A stretch of DNA of 64,000 bases from Nocardia neocaledoniensis (GCF_003182135.1 NZ_QGTL01000004.1:372001-436000); one strand, 5' to 3'; shown: positions 41,220-51,140, counted from the first letter of the stretch. Made by a program: numbers and translations. The notes: generated by a model from the sequence alone, not told the origin.

Positions 41220-43247
41220 TCAACAGGCGTATACCCGCACCTCGGTGGCTTTGACCACGAAATACACCGTGGTTCCCACGGTGAGATCGAGCTGGGCGAC
41301 AGCGGCCGGGGTGAGGTCGGCGTGCAATGCTCCGGCCGCTCCCAGCTCACCGCGAACGCGGACGATGCCGCCGTGGTCGGCGATGTCGGCGATCCGGCCC
41401 GCGAAGACATTGCGAGGACTGCCGTCGGGCGGGGAGGTGAACACGGCCACCGACGCGGGGGCGAAGACGGCGGCGGCGCTGTCGCCTGGGCGGAACTCGC
41501 CGACGGTGCGCCCGTCGACGCGGAGCCGGGCGGCGTCGACCGTGCCGAACGCCGACGCCGCGGCTCGGTGCGGGTGGTCGGCGACGCCGTCCGCGTGGGC
41601 GGGCCCTCGCCCTATCGACTGACCCGAATACTCGCCTCGCCCCGGCACACTCGGCTGCTCACCGGACTCCTCCGAACAGGCGTTCTCGGGTTGCTGAGCC
41701 GAATACTCTTCCTGCGACGGCACACTCGGCTGCTCACCGGCGAGCTCGGAGTAGGCGTTCTCGGGTTGCTGAGCTGAATGCTCGTCCTGCGCCGGCGCAC
41801 TCGGCTGCTGACCGGCGACCTCGGAGTAGCCTGGATCGTGCCCTGGTGGCGGACCCGAGTGCTCGCATGGCTTCGCCGAAATCGGCTGGTCGACGGCGTC
41901 TCCCGTGTCGGCCGGACTGTGCCCGGGCGACCGAGTCGCACGCTCGCCTCGCTCGGCCGCACTCGGCCCGGCAGTTTGTGTAGTCGCATTCACCTGGCCG
42001 TGGGCATGCCCGGGCGCCGAAGGACCGGCTTCGTGACCGCGCGCTGTGGATTGTGGCTCGACATCGGCCGACTCGACCTGTCGATACTCGATCGCGGTGC
42101 CGCGAAGGAGGTTCAGGCCGGCGACGCGGGCCGCGAAGGGGCTGCGTGGGTGGGACATGACATCGGCGACCGGGCCCGCGTCGACGATGCGGCCCGCTTC
42201 GAGGATGACGAGGCGGTCGGCGAGGGTGATGGCGTCGATGATGTCGTGGGTGACCAGCACCGCGCAGCGCGGACGGGCGCGGGCCGGCTCGTCGCGCAGG
42301 ACGCGGCGCAGCAGGGAGCGCATGGCTGGGGCGACATCGACATCGAGGGCCGACATGGGTTCGTCGAGGAGGAGCAGGTCGGGGTCGACGGCGAGGGCGC
42401 GGGCCAGGGCGACCCGCTGCGCCTGACCGCCGGAGAGCGCGCCGGGGTGCCGATCGGCGAGATCGGTGGCGTCGACCGCCGCGAGCCATTCGTCGGCGAT
42501 CGCCTGTGCCGCAAGCTTTCTCGCGCCGCGACTGCGCGGACCGAAGGCGACGTTGTCGCGCACAGTGAGGTGCGGAAACAGCAGCGGATCCTGTGCGAGC
42601 AGCGAGATCCCGCGCCGATGTGCCGGTACCGCAATCCCTTTCGCCACATCGGTGAGCACGCGCTCCCCGAGCCACACCCGCCCCTCCTCGGGCGCGACCA
42701 AACCGGCGATCACCTGCAACAGGCTGGACTTTCCAGCCCCATTGGGACCCAGCACCGCCAGCACTTCCCCCGGCCGCACATCGACCCGCACATCGAGTCC
42801 ACGCCCAGCGATCCGCGCGGAGACGGACAACCCAGCCCGCCGCGTTGGATCGTCGATCAACGCGTCAGTGGCCGTATCACTCTGGGCCGCACCGGCATCG
42901 GATGCCGGGAGAGGGACATCGTCGCAGGACATGCGGGCAGGGGATGCGCCACCGCCGAACGCGCCACCGCCGGACGCGGCATCGCCGAACGCGGCATCGC
43001 CCGACGCGCCACCGCCGAACGCGGCACCGCCGAACGTGGCATCGCCCGACGTGGCACTGCCGGACGCGGCATCGCCGAACGCGGCATCGCCCGACGCGCC
43101 GCCGCCGGGCGCGCCGCCGCCGGACGCGGCATCGCCGGACGCGGCACCGCCGGACGCGGCACCGCCGGACGTGACACCGCCGGACGTGACACCGCCGGAC
43201 GTGACACCGCCGGACGCGCCATCGTGGGACGGGTGGTCATCGGTCAT
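41220..43247 (-). CDS. modC: Molybdate ABC transporter ATPase ModC with repeat extensions
   Basis: A 675-residue protein, almost twice the family norm of about 360. Order: Gly/Ala/Ser pentapeptide repeats (about residues 9-100); ABC domain with Walker [10 protein letters not shown] (about 167-175), signature LSGGQAQR and Walker [13 protein letters not shown]; a polar linker of about 170 residues (about 390-560) with three 25-residue repeats; and a C-terminal Mop/TOBE domain (about 565-675, [15 protein letters not shown] ... [22 protein letters not shown], each part family-like). The ATG overlaps the modB stop (ATGA), fixing the start despite an open frame further upstream. Core motifs are intact, so it should be active. 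Confidence 0.85.
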   Translation of the reverse strand: MTDDHPSHDGASGGVTSGGVTSGGVTSGGAASGGAASGDAASGGGAPGGGASGDAAFGDAASGSATSGDATFGGAAFGGGASGDAAFGDAASGGGAFGGGASPARMSCDDVPLPASDAGAAQSDTATDALIDDPTRRAGLSVSARIAGRGLDVRVDVRPGEVLAVLGPNGAGKSSLLQVIAGLVAPEEGRVWLGERVLTDVAKGIAVPAHRRGISLLAQDPLLFPHLTVRDNVAFGPRSRGARKLAAQAIADEWLAAVDATDLADRHPGALSGGQAQRVALARALAVDPDLLLLDEPMSALDVDVAPAMRSLLRRVLRDEPARARPRCAVLVTHDIIDAITLADRLVILEAGRIVDAGPVADVMSHPRSPFAARVAGLNLLRGTAIEYRQVESADVEPQSTARGHEAGPSAPGHAHGQVNATTQTAGPSAAERGERATRSPGHSPADTGDAVDQPISAKPCEHSGPPPGHDPGYSEVAGQQPSAPAQDEHSAQQPENAYSELAGEQPSVPSQEEYSAQQPENACSEESGEQPSVPGRGEYSGQSIGRGPAHADGVADHPHRAAASAFGTVDAARLRVDGRTVGEFRPGDSAAAVFAPASVAVFTSPPDGSPRNVFAGRIADIADHGGIVRVRGELGAAGALHADLTPAAVAQLDLTVGTTVYFVVKATEVRVYAC
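41622..41832. repeat. 75-bp tandem repeat in the ModC linker
   Basis: Units begin at 41653, 41728 and 41803 (exact 75-base spacing), with a partial unit before the first and a partial third. Each codes for about YSE-x-x-GEQPSxP ... [10 protein letters not shown] on the minus strand. The repeats lie between the ATPase and Mop domains and keep frame. Confidence 0.85.
42948..43222. repeat. 15-bp minisatellite at the ModC N-terminus
   Basis: Eighteen units of 15 bases (type GCCGGACGTGACACC and variants) code for (V/A/G)(T/A)(S/F)G(G/D) pentapeptides. Three identical VTSGG units at the 5' end show recent expansion. The unit length preserves frame, so copy number can vary without breaking ModC. 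It is not a CRISPR array: there are no spacers. Confidence 0.9.
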
Positions 43248-44080
43248 CGAGGTGATGCCACCTCCGCTGGTCGCGACGGGGTGGGGCTGCGGAGTTGGGT
43301 GCCGGGGATGGGGCTGGTTCGGCGGTAGGCGAGCAGGACGATGGCGATCGCGATGACGATCAGGACGACGGAGAGGGCGATGGCCGCGTCGGCGTCGGCT
43401 TCGCGTTGGAGGTAGATCTCGAGGGGGAGAGTGCGTGTTCGGCCTTGGAGGCTGCCCGCGAAGGTGAGGGTGGCGCCGAATTCGCCCAGGGCGCGGGCGA
43501 AAGCGAGGACGGCGCCGGAGATCAGCGCCGGGCGCAGCAGCGGCAGGGTGATCCGCCACCAGACGGTGCTCGGGCCCGCGCCGAGGGTCGCGGCGATCTG
43601 TTCGTAGCGACTACCCGCCGTCCGGAGCGCACCTTCGAGGGTGAGCACCAGAAACGGCAGGGCGACGAAGGTTTGCGCGAGTACGACAGCGGTGGTGCTG
43701 AACGCGATCCGAATCCCCGCCGCCTCCAGATGCGCACCGAGCAGCCCCTGCCGACCGAAGGTGTACAGCAACGCGATACCGCCGACGACCGGCGGCAACA
43801 CCAAGGGCAGCAACACCAATGCGCGCAACACGGGCAGCCCACGCCACCGCGCCCGTGCCAGCACCGCCGCCATCGGCACACCGAACACCAGGCACAGCAC
43901 CGTGCTCACAGTCGCGGTCCGCAGACTCAACCACAAGGCGTCCCTGGACTCCGCACTACCGACCAGCTCGACGAACCGCCCCCACTCCACCCCCGCCGCC
44001 AATGCCACCAGCGGCAATACCACCAGCGCGAACCCCACCACCGCGGGCCCGAGCACCCACCGCGGCACCCCGGCCGTCAT
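43244..44080 (-). CDS. modB: Molybdate ABC transporter permease ModB
   Basis: A 278-residue permease with about five or six membrane segments. The EAA loop is [20 protein letters not shown] (about residues 163-182), and [12 protein letters not shown] (about 201-212) is specific to molybdate/tungstate permeases. The ATG at 44080 overlaps the stop of the upstream 150-codon frame and the stop overlaps the modC ATG. A longer reading from 44134 is possible but less well placed. Confidence 0.88.
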   Translation of the reverse strand: MTAGVPRWVLGPAVVGFALVVLPLVALAAGVEWGRFVELVGSAESRDALWLSLRTATVSTVLCLVFGVPMAAVLARARWRGLPVLRALVLLPLVLPPVVGGIALLYTFGRQGLLGAHLEAAGIRIAFSTTAVVLAQTFVALPFLVLTLEGALRTAGSRYEQIAATLGAGPSTVWWRITLPLLRPALISGAVLAFARALGEFGATLTFAGSLQGRTRTLPLEIYLQREADADAAIALSVVLIVIAIAIVLLAYRRTSPIPGTQLRSPTPSRPAEVASPR

Positions 44081-44249
44081 CCGCGACCACCCGACCCACA
44101 CGCGGGGACAGGAAGACCTCCGCCCCGAGCCCACAGCTGGAGCATGGCAACGACGGCACGGCTGTGCGCGCCACCAGCCGCGGCATCACCAGCCCCCACC
44201 ACGGCGCCCCGGCCGTCATCCGCGACCCCCCGGCCCACATGCTGCGCCC
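44041..44249. repeat. Partial duplication of the modB 5' end
   Basis: The segment around the modB start (GGCCGTCATCCGCGACC at 44072 onward, with flanks) recurs 139 bases to the right, at 44211 onward, with similar flanks on both sides (CCGCGGCA/CCACGGCG before, CCCAC after). The second copy would start MTAGAPWW but is out of frame with modB (139 is not a multiple of 3). It looks like a local duplication that has drifted. Confidence 0.6.
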
Positions 44250-44529
44250 TGAACCCACTGCTGGCGCACGGCACCGACGGCCTGGCAGCCAACGCCCCCA
44301 GCGGGAACGCCCCCACCGCCGACGCGAACATCCACTGCACGCATGTCGGGTAGTCGCGGACGACCACCGGCTCTAGCTGGGGTTCGGGCCTCATCCCCGG
44401 CTGGACCTCTCCCCAGGACACCTCGACTTCCAGCCGGGGCCGCGAACCAGGCGCTGGGCGCCCAGCCGACACCGCGGTCGTGACCAGCGCGGCGGACGCA
44501 CGGGCGATCCGGACGGGGCTGCCGCTCAT
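44077..44529 (-). CDS. Uncharacterised 150-residue frame between modA and modB
   Basis: An open frame that begins at an ATGA overlap with the modA stop (ATG 44529-44527) and ends at an ATGA overlap with the modB start (stop 44079-44077). It thus fills the gap exactly and continues the coupling pattern of the whole operon. The first 100 or so codons have the G/C-rich third positions of neighbouring genes. The product is rich in Arg, Ala, Gly and Pro, with one mildly hydrophobic patch ([16 protein letters not shown]) and no family I recognise. It may be a real accessory protein or decayed sequence kept open by composition. Part of it overlaps a copy of the modB 5' end. Confidence 0.4.
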   Translation of the reverse strand: MSGSPVRIARASAALVTTAVSAGRPAPGSRPRLEVEVSWGEVQPGMRPEPQLEPVVVRDYPTCVQWMFASAVGAFPLGALAARPSVPCASSGFRAQHVGRGVADDGRGAVVGAGDAAAGGAHSRAVVAMLQLWARGGGLPVPACGSGGRG

Positions 44530-45269
44530 GGAGCGCCGAATCCTGCCGCCACCAATGCCTTTCGGCCAGCGGGTCCGGTGATGAACTCGGTGAACTTCGC
44601 CGCTGCCGGGTGTTCCGAATCCGCCACGACCGCGATCGGATACGTGTTGACGGCGGCCGAGGCCTGGGGGATGGGGACGGTGCTCACCTTTGATCCGGCG
44701 CCTGTCGCGTCGGTGACATAGACCAGGCCCGCGTCGGCTTGACCGGAGGTGACCTTGGTGAGCACGTCGGCGACGGAGGATTCCTCACTCGCCGGGCGCA
44801 ATTCGGTTCCCGCGGCCTGGACGACCTTCTGGGTCGCGCGGCCGCACGGCACCTGCGGAGCGCAGACCACAACGGTCGCATCGGCGAGGTCTTCGATTCC
44901 GGTGATGCCCTTGGGGTTTCCCGGCGCTGTGATCAGCGTGAGCACGTTCGTGGCGAAAGTGGCGGGCGCGGCGGTGATCCGCCCGCCCTGCACGACCTTG
45001 TCCATGGTCGGCTGGTCGGCGGCCGCGAACACATCGGCGGGCGCGCCGGCTAGCAGCTGAGCCGCCAGATCCGAGGAGCCCGCGAACGAGAACCGCACGT
45101 CCACACCGGGATTCGCGGCCTCGAACTCCGGCTCCAGACCGGTGAAGACATTCTTCAGCGAGGCGGCAGCGAAGACGGTGAGGGTGTCCTCGGACGCGGA
45201 ATCAGTACTCCCGCAAGCACTGACCGTGAGCAGGACGAGCGTGGCACCGAGCGCGACCCGGCCGATCAT
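44526..45269 (-). CDS. modA: Molybdate-binding lipoprotein ModA
   Basis: A 247-residue binding protein: lipobox LTVSACGS (Cys about residue 19), then TLTVFAAASLKNVFTGLEPEF, the classic ModA opening, and FSFAGSSDLAAQLLAGAPADVFAAAD. ESSVADVLTKVTSGQADAGLVYVTDA holds the second anion-binding part. Captures molybdate (possibly tungstate) for ModB/ModC. The ATG overlaps the stop of the upstream regulator gene. Confidence 0.9.
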   Translation of the reverse strand: MIGRVALGATLVLLTVSACGSTDSASEDTLTVFAAASLKNVFTGLEPEFEAANPGVDVRFSFAGSSDLAAQLLAGAPADVFAAADQPTMDKVVQGGRITAAPATFATNVLTLITAPGNPKGITGIEDLADATVVVCAPQVPCGRATQKVVQAAGTELRPASEESSVADVLTKVTSGQADAGLVYVTDATGAGSKVSTVPIPQASAAVNTYPIAVVADSEHPAAAKFTEFITGPAGRKALVAAGFGAP

Positions 45270-45664
45270 CCGGCGGCCTTCTCGACCACGACCGTCGTCG
45301 CCTTGACGCTGGCCAGCGCGACGCTGCCCGGTTCCAGCCCCAAATCGCGCACCGATTCGCTGCTCATCAGCGAGACCACCGTGAACGGACCGCATTGCAT
45401 CTCCACCTGTGCCATCACCGTGTCGGCCACCACCCGGGTGACCAGCCCGGGAAACCGATTGCGTGCCGAACTGGCACTGCCGACCGACGCGTGCGGCGGC
45501 CGCGCCTGCTCCACCGCCAGCGCCGCGAGCTCGCGCCCCTCGATCACCAGCCGGCCGGCGGAGTCCTTGGTCGCGGCCAGGGTGCCCGCGTCGATCCAGC
45601 GCCGCACGGTGTCGTCGCTGACGCCGAGCAGATCGGCCGCTTCCTTGATACGCAGTGTCGCCAC
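45266..45664 (-). CDS. Molybdate-responsive regulator, HTH plus Mop domain
   Basis: A 132-residue protein: excisionase/MerR-like HTH (LRIKEAADLLGVSDDTVRRWIDAG, in two parts, about residues 4-26) and one C-terminal Mop/TOBE unit (about 68-130, FPGLVTRVV ... AQVEMQCGPFTVVSLMS). Such short HTH-Mop proteins head mod operons in actinobacteria and probably sense molybdate. The GTG at 45664 has TATCCT about 10 bases upstream and a weak ribosome site. Two matching elements lie just upstream, likely its own binding sites. Confidence 0.8.
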   Translation of the reverse strand: MATLRIKEAADLLGVSDDTVRRWIDAGTLAATKDSAGRLVIEGRELAALAVEQARPPHASVGSASSARNRFPGLVTRVVADTVMAQVEMQCGPFTVVSLMSSESVRDLGLEPGSVALASVKATTVVVEKAAG

Positions 45665-45678
45665 CGGTCCAGGATAGT

Positions 45679-45723
45679 TCCGCAGATTCGGAGAGAACAA
45701 GAGAACAACTCCGCACATTCGGA
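45679..45723. promoter_or_regulatory. Tandem candidate operators of the mod operon
   Basis: TCCGCAGATTCGGA (45679-45692) and TCCGCACATTCGGA (45710-45723) are 13 of 14 identical, partly symmetrical (TCCG...CGGA), and start 31 bases apart, about three helical turns. The first adjoins the -10-like TATCCT of the mod operon. Position and spacing suit autoregulation by the HTH-Mop protein. Confidence 0.6.
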
Positions 45724-45801
45724 ACTCTCCGGCCGTGATGCGCGCACAACACGCCGCGGAGCGTGGCCGCCGGACCCGCGGCCAAGTACGCTCGGAGCAT
45801 C

Positions 45802-46617
45802 ATGGCCACGTATTTCGATCCGAAGTCCTGGTCACTGTCGGGCGCTGTCGATCTGGGCAAGCGCCTGCTCGACCCGTCATGGATCGACCAGTGGCTCGGC
45901 TTCACCACGTCCTGGGCCGATCCCGTCGCCGACCTGGGCTCCGGCACCGTCACCGCGCTCATGCCCGACGTGCTGATGACCGTGCTCAGTGAGGGCATCC
46001 TCAGCCGGTTCGGTGGCCAGCGGGTCGACGCCACCCTGCTCGGGCACGAACTCACCGCCACCCTCGACGTCTTCAAGGTGCGCCGCCGCGGCGCCCACTT
46101 CCAGAGCAAGACCGTGCTCTCCGACCTGGTCTGGGACTCGCATCCGTTCGACAACGTCACCGTGATCGCCCACGGTGTGCGACTCATCCCCGGCGTGCCG
46201 ACGAAGATCCGCGCGCAGCAACTCGATGTCGAGGGCGTCATCGGGATCGACGCGCTGGTCGCCTGGGTGGACGAGCAGAATCTCGACTGGCGGGTGAGTC
46301 TGGACGAACGCGGCCGGATCGTCGCCTCGCACCGGACGCGCAAGATGCGCGCCATCGTCGACGCGCAGGTCTACGACAACCTGCTCACCATCGACATCCG
46401 CAAGGCCAGCTGGCTCGGCATCCCGCTGCCGCGCCGCGCGGTCCAGGCGCCCGCGCTGCTGCTGGACGACCTGCCGAACCGGGCGAGCATCACCTACGCG
46501 CACCGGCGCGGCGACAAGGTCCGCTTCCGGATCGAACTACCCGAGACGACCGGCTCGTTCGACCTGGCCCAGATCAGATCCGCGATCGTCGCGGGGACGA
46601 CGCTGATCGTCTTCTGA
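45802..46617 (+). CDS. Conserved protein next to pcnA, possibly DUF2993-like
   Basis: A 271-residue protein without signal peptide. The centre (about residues 80-200) has repeated beta-strand patterns such as TVIAHGVRLIPGVPTKIRAQ and ALVAWVDEQNLDWRVSL. These resemble the lipid-binding DUF2993/LmeA fold, but I am not sure. Divergent from the mod operon by 137 bases; its stop touches the pcnA stop with no gap. The ATG follows CTCGGAGCATC. A role in lipid handling is a guess. Confidence 0.6.
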   Translation: MATYFDPKSWSLSGAVDLGKRLLDPSWIDQWLGFTTSWADPVADLGSGTVTALMPDVLMTVLSEGILSRFGGQRVDATLLGHELTATLDVFKVRRRGAHFQSKTVLSDLVWDSHPFDNVTVIAHGVRLIPGVPTKIRAQQLDVEGVIGIDALVAWVDEQNLDWRVSLDERGRIVASHRTRKMRAIVDAQVYDNLLTIDIRKASWLGIPLPRRAVQAPALLLDDLPNRASITYAHRRGDKVRFRIELPETTGSFDLAQIRSAIVAGTTLIVF

Positions 46618-48099
46618 TCAGGACCCGGCCCACCACTCGAGCAGGGCGGCCTCGGCTTCCTCGCGCGTCATCGGGCCGCGGTCCAGGCGCAGGTCCTTGA
46701 GGTACTTCCACGCCTTGCCGACCTGCGGGCCCGGCGGCAGCCCGAGCAGTTCCATGATCGCGTTGCCGTCCAGGTCGGGCCGCACCCGCGCGAGGTCCTC
46801 CTGCTCGCGCAGTTTGGCGATGCGCACCTCGAGCTCGTCGTAGGTGGCGCGCAACGCGGCGGCCCTGCGCTTGTTGCGGGTGGTGCAGTCGGCGCGGACC
46901 AGCTTGTGCAGACGATCGAGCAGGTCGTCGGCGTCGGTGACGTAGCGGCGCACCGCCGAATCGGTCCACTGGCCCTTGCCGTAGCCATGGAAACGCAGGT
47001 GCAGGAACACCAGGCGGGCCACGTCCTCGGTGAACGCCTTCGGATACTTCAGCGCGCGCATGCGCTTGCGCACCATCTTCGCGCCGACCACCTCGTGGTG
47101 GTGGAAGCTCACGCCACCGCCCGGCTCGTTGCGCTTGGTGTCGGGCTTGCCGATGTCGTGCAGCAGCGCCGCCCAGCGCAGCACCAGGTCGGGGTCGCCC
47201 TCCTCCTGGTCGATCGCCTGCGACAGCACGGTCAGCGAGTGCTGGTAGACGTCCTTGTGCTGGTGGTGCTCGTCGATCTCGAGCTTCATCGCGGGCACCT
47301 CGGGCAGCACCCGCTGCGCCAGGCCGGTGTCGCACATGAGGTTGATGCCGTCGATCGGATGGGCGGCGCCGATCAGCTTGTCGAGTTCGGTGCGCACCCG
47401 TTCGGCGGTGATCCGGTCGATCTGCTCGGCCATCTCCACGATCGCGGCACGCACGCGCGGCGCGACGTCGAAACCGAGCTGGGCGACGAAGCGGGCGGCG
47501 CGCAGCATGCGCAGCGGGTCGTCGTCGAACGAATCCTGGGGCGCGGCAGGGGTATCGAGCACGCCGGCGAGCAGCGCGTCGAGTCCGTTGAGCGGGTCGA
47601 CGAATTCCTGCGAGCCGTCGGCGGCGATCTTCACCGCCATCGCGTTCACCGTGAAATCGCGGCGGACCAGGTCGCCGTCGAGGGTGTCGCCGAAGGTGAC
47701 CTCGGGATTGCGTGAGACCCGGTCGTAGGTGTCGGCCCGGAACGTGGTGATCTCCAGCTGCTGGTCGTCCTTGGCCGCGCTGACGGTGCCGAAGGCCAGC
47801 CCGCCGGTGTCCCACAGCTGATCGGCCCACCCGCGCATCAGCTCCTGCACCACCTCGGGCCTGGCATCGGTGGTGAAGTCGAGATCGTTGCCGAGCCGCC
47901 CGAGAATCGCGTCGCGCACACTGCCGCCCACCAGATAGAGGGAATGGCCACGCTCGGCGAACATCTTCCCCAGCGGCGTCAACACATCGGACAGCTGCCC
48001 CAACGTCACCGCCGCACCGGCCAGCAGTCGAGCACGACGATCCGCGACAGCATCTGGGGCGACGTCAGGAGAAACCACGCCTAGGAGCTTACTGACCAC
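46618..48099 (-). CDS. pcnA: CCA tRNA nucleotidyltransferase
   Basis: A 493-residue class II nucleotidyltransferase: LVGGSVRDAILGR (about residues 55-67), then NDLDFTTDARP with the catalytic D-x-D, RRDFTVNAMAV (about 145-155), DDDPLRMLRAARF, and an HD domain WAALLHDIGKPDTKR (about 290-304). It adds or repairs the 3' CCA of tRNAs. The start (GTG) is uncertain by a few codons. Its position equals Rv3907c in M. tuberculosis. Confidence 0.92.
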   Translation of the reverse strand: MVSKLLGVVSPDVAPDAVADRRARLLAGAAVTLGQLSDVLTPLGKMFAERGHSLYLVGGSVRDAILGRLGNDLDFTTDARPEVVQELMRGWADQLWDTGGLAFGTVSAAKDDQQLEITTFRADTYDRVSRNPEVTFGDTLDGDLVRRDFTVNAMAVKIAADGSQEFVDPLNGLDALLAGVLDTPAAPQDSFDDDPLRMLRAARFVAQLGFDVAPRVRAAIVEMAEQIDRITAERVRTELDKLIGAAHPIDGINLMCDTGLAQRVLPEVPAMKLEIDEHHQHKDVYQHSLTVLSQAIDQEEGDPDLVLRWAALLHDIGKPDTKRNEPGGGVSFHHHEVVGAKMVRKRMRALKYPKAFTEDVARLVFLHLRFHGYGKGQWTDSAVRRYVTDADDLLDRLHKLVRADCTTRNKRRAAALRATYDELEVRIAKLREQEDLARVRPDLDGNAIMELLGLPPGPQVGKAWKYLKDLRLDRGPMTREEAEAALLEWWAGS

Positions 48100-48183
48100 G
48101 TCGAATCAGTAATCCGCGGCGGGACCCGGAGGGCCGCGACCTCGAGCGCGCCCGCGCTCCAGCAACACCGCTAAGCTGACTTG

Positions 48184-48723
48184 GTGTCTCCTCCGGCCGA
48201 TCGCGCGAACAGTCGACGCCGCCAGCCGCGGCGCCGCGGGTCGGCGGGCAATGCCGGTAAGCCGCGCATGCGTACCGTGCGCGAAACCTCCGCGGGCGGG
48301 CTGGTCGTCGACGGCTTGGACGGGCCGCGTGAGCAACGCTCCGCCGCGCTGATCGGACGCACCGATCGCCGGGGGCGCCTGCTGTGGTCGCTGCCCAAGG
48401 GCCATATCGAGGAGGGCGAGACCTCCGAGCAGACCGCGATCCGCGAGGTCGCCGAGGAGACCGGGATCAACGGCGAGGTGGTCGCCGAACTGGGCAGTAT
48501 CGATTACTGGTTCGTGACCGAGGGCAGACGGGTACACAAGACCGTGCACCATTTCCTGCTGCGCTCGCTCGGCGGTGAACTCTCCGATGCCGACGTGGAG
48601 GTCACCCAGGTTGCGTGGGTTCCGTTGAGCGAGTTGGATTCCCGTTTGGCCTACGCCGACGAGCGGCGGCTGGCCGAGGTGGCGAATCGGATGATCGACC
48701 GGATGGAGACCGGCAAGCGATGA
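48184..48723 (+). CDS. NUDIX hydrolase (MutT4-like)
   Basis: A 179-residue protein. The Nudix box [20 protein letters not shown] (about residues 77-96) is complete, with WSLPKG before it. A basic, Arg-rich N-terminus (about 1-35) is extra. Corresponds by position to Rv3908 (mutT4). TAAGCT 7 to 12 bases upstream of the GTG and no ribosome site suggest a leaderless message. Substrate may be a damaged nucleotide or nucleotide sugar. Its stop overlaps the next ATG. Confidence 0.87.
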   Translation: MSPPADRANSRRRQPRRRGSAGNAGKPRMRTVRETSAGGLVVDGLDGPREQRSAALIGRTDRRGRLLWSLPKGHIEEGETSEQTAIREVAEETGINGEVVAELGSIDYWFVTEGRRVHKTVHHFLLRSLGGELSDADVEVTQVAWVPLSELDSRLAYADERRLAEVANRMIDRMETGKR

Positions 48724-51140
48724 CGGGTGGACTGTTCCGGCTGATCACGGCGGTCCTGACCATCTTGGGTTCGGTGACGCTGCTCGGAGCGGTCGGGCAC
48801 GCGCAACCGAACGGGTCGGGTACCACCGCGCCGAAGTTCCTCAAGCTGACGCTGGACGCGGTGGCGCCGGGGACGGTCACGACGAGCAGCGATTCGATGC
48901 TCACGGTGTCGGGCACCGTCACCAATATCGGTGACCGGGTGGTCGACGACGTGAGCGTGCGCGTGCAGCGCGCCGCCGCGGTGGACTCGCCGAGCGGGCT
49001 GCGCAGCTCACTGCGGCTCGATCAGGTGAACTACGAGGTCACCGGGCCGTTCCAGGATGTCGCCGAGCGGTTGAGTCCCGGTCAGCGCAAACAGTTCTCG
49101 GTGCGGATCGCATTGCGGGCGGGCGGCGACGGCCCCTCGCTCGGCCTCACCGATCCCGGGGTGTATCCGCTGCTGCTCAATGTCAACGGCGAGCCCGCCT
49201 ACGGGACGCAGGCCCGCCTCGACGACGCGCGCTTCCTGCTCCCCGTGCTCGGGCTGCCGCCGGTGGGCGGCGACGCCACCAGCGAACCGGTCGCCGCGCC
49301 GCCGGAGGCCTCGCCGGTGGCCACGACGATGATCTGGCCGCTGGCCGATCGGCCGCGGATGGTCGCGGGCAGGCCCGGCTCGGTGAACGCGCAGGCGGAG
49401 CTGCTCGACGACGAGCTGGCGGTCTCGGTCGGGAAGGGCGGGCGCCTGGAACAGCTGGTCGCCGCGCTGGAGACCGTCGCGCCAGCGCCCGGCCGGGAAC
49501 GCGGGGTGGCGAACTCGGTGTGTATCGCGATCGACCCCGACCTGGTGTCGACCGTGCAGACCATGACCTACGGCTATCGCGTGCTGGCCAGCCCGTCCGA
49601 CCCGGAGGGCGCGACCAGGGAGGGCACCGGGGCCGTCGCCGCCCAGGAATGGCTCGACCGGCTGCGCGCGCTGGCGAGCACGATGTGCACGGTGGCACTG
49701 CCGTTCGCGCAGGTCGACGTGTCGGCGTTGGCCGCGGTGAACGATCCCGGCCTCTCGGCCAGAGCCTTGCAGGCGCCCGCCGACGTGGTGGACACCATTC
49801 TCAACACCCGGTCGCTGCGCGGGGTGAGCCTGCCCGATTCGGGTTCCATCGACGATCCGGCCGGGCTGCTGCTGCGCGGGCACGGGTACGGCACGGCGGT
49901 GCTGGCCAGCACGGCGGTCTCGGCCGACGGGGAGCCCACCGACACCGACAACGCGCTCACCTCGGCGCCGACGACGCTGGAACCGGGCGTCGTCGTCGGT
50001 GGGGAGGAGGCGGCGCCGGACGTCGTGCGGGTGCCCGGCGTCAGCGTCGACCCGCCCGCGAACGCGCCGGCCGGGACCGATCCGGCGCTGCGCGTGACCA
50101 CCTTCGACATCTGGTCGGCGACGGCGCTGGCCGCCGTCGGCTCGAACCCGCCGACACCCTCGTTCACGCCGTCCAAGGTGCGTTTCGACGTGACCAACGA
50201 TTCGCGCGCGGCCCGGCTGCAGGACGCGCTGGGCGCGATGGCGTGGACGGCGCTCAACCCCTCGCCGGATCGGCCGCGCTCGCAGCTGCTCATGCCGCCG
50301 CAGCAGTGGGGCGCCAGCCGGGAGGAGGGCGTCGCGCTGCTCAAGCACATCGAGCTGCTCACCAAGAACAACCTGGCCGGGCCGCGCAGCTTCGCCGAGC
50401 TCGTCGCCCAGGGGCCCGACCCGCGGCCGTTCGCCCTCGAATACCTGCCGCGAGCGGCGCAGGACGCGGCACCCGAGCGTTTCGTCCCGCCGATTCAGGC
50501 GCAGGGCGCGCGGATCACCGAACTCATGCGGGCGCTCGTCGAACTGCCGGAATCCGAGCTCACCCCGCACGCGTACATGACTCCGGTCCGGGAGGATCTG
50601 CTGCGGGCGCTGAGCCTGTCCGACCGCAGGGCCGACGACGACACCCAGGCCGATCTGCACGCCCAGCGCCGGATCGATCAGGCCACCCGCGAACTGGACA
50701 CGATGTTCGGCGCGGTCTCGGTGCTGCCGCCGGGCGGGGTGTACACGCTGGCCTCGGAACAGAGCCCGCTGCTGCTGGTGGCCCGCAACAATCTGCCGGT
50801 CGCGATCAGGGTCCATTTCAAGATCGAGGCGCCCGCCGAGACGAACATCACCGATATCGGCGAACAGCTGCTTCCACCGTCGGGGACCAGGTCGTTCCAG
50901 ATCCCGACCGAGGTGAGCGACAGCCGTAAGCTGGTGATTCCGATTTCCCTTACCACGCCCGAAGGGGTAGCGCTAGGAGAGCCGACCTCGGTCTCGGTGC
51001 GTTCGAACGCCTACGGGCAGGCCTTGGCCATAATTACGGCATGTGCCGCGATACTGCTGTTGCTGTTGGCCGGGCGTCGGCTCCTGCGCCGGTTCCGCGG
51101 CCAACCCGACCCCGCCGACGAGGGGTTCGAACGACAGTGA
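48720..51140 (+). CDS. DUF6049 family exported protein (Rv3909-like)
   Basis: An 806-residue protein with a signal peptide (about residues 1-29), a long extracytoplasmic part and a C-terminal transmembrane helix (about 765-787, [20 protein letters not shown]) with a basic tail. Early residues show a CARDB/NEW3-like beta domain ([18 protein letters not shown]). It stands between the NUDIX gene (ATGA overlap) and murJ, as Rv3909 does in M. tuberculosis, where it is conserved across mycolate-bearing actinobacteria. A role with MurJ in peptidoglycan assembly is an inference from position. Confidence 0.82.
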   Translation: MTGGLFRLITAVLTILGSVTLLGAVGHAQPNGSGTTAPKFLKLTLDAVAPGTVTTSSDSMLTVSGTVTNIGDRVVDDVSVRVQRAAAVDSPSGLRSSLRLDQVNYEVTGPFQDVAERLSPGQRKQFSVRIALRAGGDGPSLGLTDPGVYPLLLNVNGEPAYGTQARLDDARFLLPVLGLPPVGGDATSEPVAAPPEASPVATTMIWPLADRPRMVAGRPGSVNAQAELLDDELAVSVGKGGRLEQLVAALETVAPAPGRERGVANSVCIAIDPDLVSTVQTMTYGYRVLASPSDPEGATREGTGAVAAQEWLDRLRALASTMCTVALPFAQVDVSALAAVNDPGLSARALQAPADVVDTILNTRSLRGVSLPDSGSIDDPAGLLLRGHGYGTAVLASTAVSADGEPTDTDNALTSAPTTLEPGVVVGGEEAAPDVVRVPGVSVDPPANAPAGTDPALRVTTFDIWSATALAAVGSNPPTPSFTPSKVRFDVTNDSRAARLQDALGAMAWTALNPSPDRPRSQLLMPPQQWGASREEGVALLKHIELLTKNNLAGPRSFAELVAQGPDPRPFALEYLPRAAQDAAPERFVPPIQAQGARITELMRALVELPESELTPHAYMTPVREDLLRALSLSDRRADDDTQADLHAQRRIDQATRELDTMFGAVSVLPPGGVYTLASEQSPLLLVARNNLPVAIRVHFKIEAPAETNITDIGEQLLPPSGTRSFQIPTEVSDSRKLVIPISLTTPEGVALGEPTSVSVRSNAYGQALAIITACAAILLLLLAGRRLLRRFRGQPDPADEGFERQ

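Noticed and set aside
42948..43222. CRISPR-like short tandem array
   Set aside because: Units of 15 bases follow each other without spacers and are translated in frame; it is a coding minisatellite.
43248..43559. 104 extra codons that would extend ModC upstream
   Set aside because: They lie inside modB, code for Arg/Pro/His-rich sequence, and the ATGA overlap at 43247 gives a better start.
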